From Bacteroidota bacterium (GTDB lineage: Bacteria > Bacteroidota > Bacteroidia > Bacteroidales > Dysgonomonadaceae): 42,877 nucleotides of DNA. Made by a program: the position numbers and the translations under genes. Below, one piece after another: positions 41,603-42,877 of this stretch. The DNA lies in contig JAMNYO010000121.1 in the NCBI GenBank assembly GCA_023622765.1, forward strand, positions 1-42,877. The letters are read 5' to 3'. The stretch's first letter is position 1, and the number at the start of each line of letters is the position of its first letter. The notes under the pieces were generated by a model. It was given only the letters and a program-made list of their open reading frames with translations. It ran no database searches and had not been told where the DNA came from.

Positions 41603-42362
41603 ATCTATTACCAAATTCTTTTTGTGCTGCGCTTTTATATTTTTGAGCGTTTTTATTATTAGGGCTGACACCATTTATTTTATTCCCTGATGTACCACCC
41701 TGCGATTTAGCTCCTCCATAATTTTCTATATTTTGCTGTTCCCTACCCCTAATTGCATCAGGATTAGATGATGATTTATCTAGCACTGCAGGTCCATGTG
41801 TTTCATTCATATGATGTTTTTTATCCCTATTCCTAACATTCTGTTCAGGTGTCCCTTTGCCACTTGTCCTACCCGAATATACACCGTCAGCAGGATTTTT
41901 AGGCGCTTTAGTATATGTTTGGTATGTCTTTCCAGCATCCGTCGCTCTGTCAAGAGCCTTAGCCCCTGATGCTCCTGCTTTTACAACTTTACTTGTACCA
42001 GCAGGGACATAAGGTATTAACATTGCTCCTGCATCGAATGCGGCATTTCCCCAATGAGAACGTGCTGTTTTATGGTCACCTTTAATATGATTATAAACAG
42101 CAGCACCAACATCATAAAGCACATTTCCAACATCCCAAATTGTTTCCACAGGAAATTCGCCTGTTGGGTCGATGTACCTCACCGGGTTATTCCCGCAATA
42201 CGCGTACGGTGAGATGTTAGGGTACTTCTCCGCCAGGGGATCCACGGTCAACCACTTGCCGAGGGCCGCGTCGTAACAGTAAGCGGCGGTGTTGCCTCCC
42301 GAGAAGGTGACCGCTACCGGCAAATTTAATGTATTAAACGATATGGAGGTAATGTTTTTGTT
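41565..42362 (-). pseudogene. Orphan RHS C-terminus with GIY-YIG-like nuclease tip
   Basis: The frame is open from a stop at 42363-42365 to 41565. It starts in RHS core sequence (KNITSISFNTLNLPVAVTF), then jumps from AAYCYDAA to LGKWLTVDPLAEKY, omitting about 100 residues of the normal core. It then reads NPVRYIDPTG and enters an AT-rich tip. The tip has GVYSGRTSGKGTPEQNV, KKHHMNETHG and AIRGREQQNIENYGG, which resemble the Y-IG, His and Glu motifs of GIY-YIG/URI-type nucleases; this match is moderate. No signal peptide or start remains, so it cannot be exported as it stands. Further RHS-like codons in another frame reach to about 42390. Confidence 0.65.
42166..42274. repeat. Direct repeat of the RHS core end (copy B)
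   Basis: Same-direction partner of 38382-38490, inside the orphan RHS cassette. Recombination between the copies would delete about 3.8 kb, including the RHS body, its promoter and the Imm26 remnant. Confidence 0.7.
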
Positions 42363-42485
42363 TTAATTATTGTCAGGTTACTCTTGTCAAGGAGCTGAAA
42401 CAGTGTGATGCTATTCACGGGGTGGTTATATACTAGCGTTTGAAGATAGATAGAGAGTTGTAGACTAGGGACACACTAAATGTAA

Positions 42486-42825
42486 CACTACCACATCGTC
42501 TTGGACGAGTTAGATCAAGAGCTGACACGTCGGAACTTGGACTTCGTACGCTATGCCGATGACGTTCAGATATTCGTGGGCAGCCGCGAGGCAGCCGAAC
42601 GAGTATATGATAGCATAATAGGTTTTATCGAAAACAGAATGTTCCTAAAAGTCAATTGGAGTTGAGAAAACATTAAGTTGGCGTACAGCCCTTAGTGGCA
42701 AGGGATGGTGGCGACTGTCTAACAGTCCCGCCCTGAACATAGAAGTGAACAACGTTTGGTTTGCTAAACAAGGCTATTACAGTCTATCAGACAGCTACAA
42801 ACAGTTGTTTCGTAATCCACTCTAA
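42486..42825 (+). pseudogene. ltrA: Group II intron reverse transcriptase/maturase remnant
   Basis: Codons from 42486 read HYHIVLDELDQELTRRNLD and then FVRYADDVQIFVGSREAAER. The YADD active-site motif and the following segment are those of group II intron maturases (LtrA). The frame stops at 42663-42665 after KVNWS. In the adjacent frame, VEKTLSW leads directly to SGKGWWRLSNSPALN and then NNVWFAKQGYYSLSDSYKQL before a TAA at 42823, the usual C-terminal end of such proteins. The maturase X domain between is missing and there is no start, so this is a dead fragment with a large deletion and a frameshift. Confidence 0.75.
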
Positions 42826-42830
42826 TGTAA

Positions 42831-42877
42831 CCGCCGTACACGTAAGTACATACGGTGGTGTGAGAGGTCGGAAAATA
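42831..42877 (+). ncRNA. Group II intron RNA, 3' portion, cut by the window edge
   Basis: Right after the reverse transcriptase stop, CCGCCGTA (42831-42838) pairs with TACGGTGG (42851-42858, one G-U), followed by TGTGAGAGGTCGG. This is the sequence that normally lies between a maturase ORF and intron domain V. Domains V and VI would be outside the window. Confidence 0.5.

Overview
This window looks like chromosome from a Bacteroidetes species, most likely order Bacteroidales. The evidence is promoters of the Bacteroidetes type (TTTG, about 19 bp, TAnnTTTG) in front of many genes; the bamD-rpoZ-DUF4293 run; DUF5686, DUF3316 and DUF1460 proteins; a long YidC; and a Sec-exported RHS protein. A family such as Dysgonomonadaceae would fit, but that is a guess. 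The core is GC-balanced and densely coded; both flanks are accessory DNA with lower or patchy GC.

Region 1 (1 to about 2300) looks like one end of a transposable, Mu-like prophage. A leftward operon of three ATGA-coupled small genes diverges from a rightward HTH repressor across a switch with palindromes. Beyond the repressor lie an 86-codon gene and about 600 bp of non-coding DNA with phased 12-bp iterons, three copies of a 12-bp element and a large inverted repeat. Transposase-binding ends would look like this, but no transposase is in view.

Region 2 (2319-34961) is housekeeping DNA. A leftward group holds DUF5686 - ispE - S9 peptidase. A rightward group holds a Crp-type regulator, a GH3-family enzyme, bamD, rpoZ and DUF4293, ending at a terminator that lies inside the convergent M48 peptidase gene. 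Next come the type II topoisomerase A subunit, DUF3316, a PatB-type C-S lyase, an FKBP isomerase, a cation/proton antiporter, aroC, DUF1460 and a convergent S41 protease. The run ends with a DUF975-like membrane protein, an FtsE-like ATPase, pyrG, yidC, an acidic small protein, an OmpA lipoprotein, a free-methionine sulfoxide reductase, rfbA, rfbB and a formate/nitrite transporter overlapping rfbB.

Region 3 (34971-42877) is accessory DNA. It starts with a tRNA-Gly(GCC) gene whose transcribed leader carries broken pieces of the same tRNA. Then come a 23-bp tandem repeat, an AAA ATPase and an RHS toxin locus read leftward. The RHS protein is exported, is split by a frameshift in a G4 tract, and ends in an AT-rich metzincin-like tip (HExxHxxGxxH) followed by a small exported protein that may be its immunity partner. 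Upstream is a decayed second RHS cassette: an orphan tip resembling a GIY-YIG nuclease, with an Imm26-like immunity gene broken by one base. A decayed group II intron reverse transcriptase closes the window. The RHS toxin/immunity locus and the phage end are the parts most likely to hold something new.
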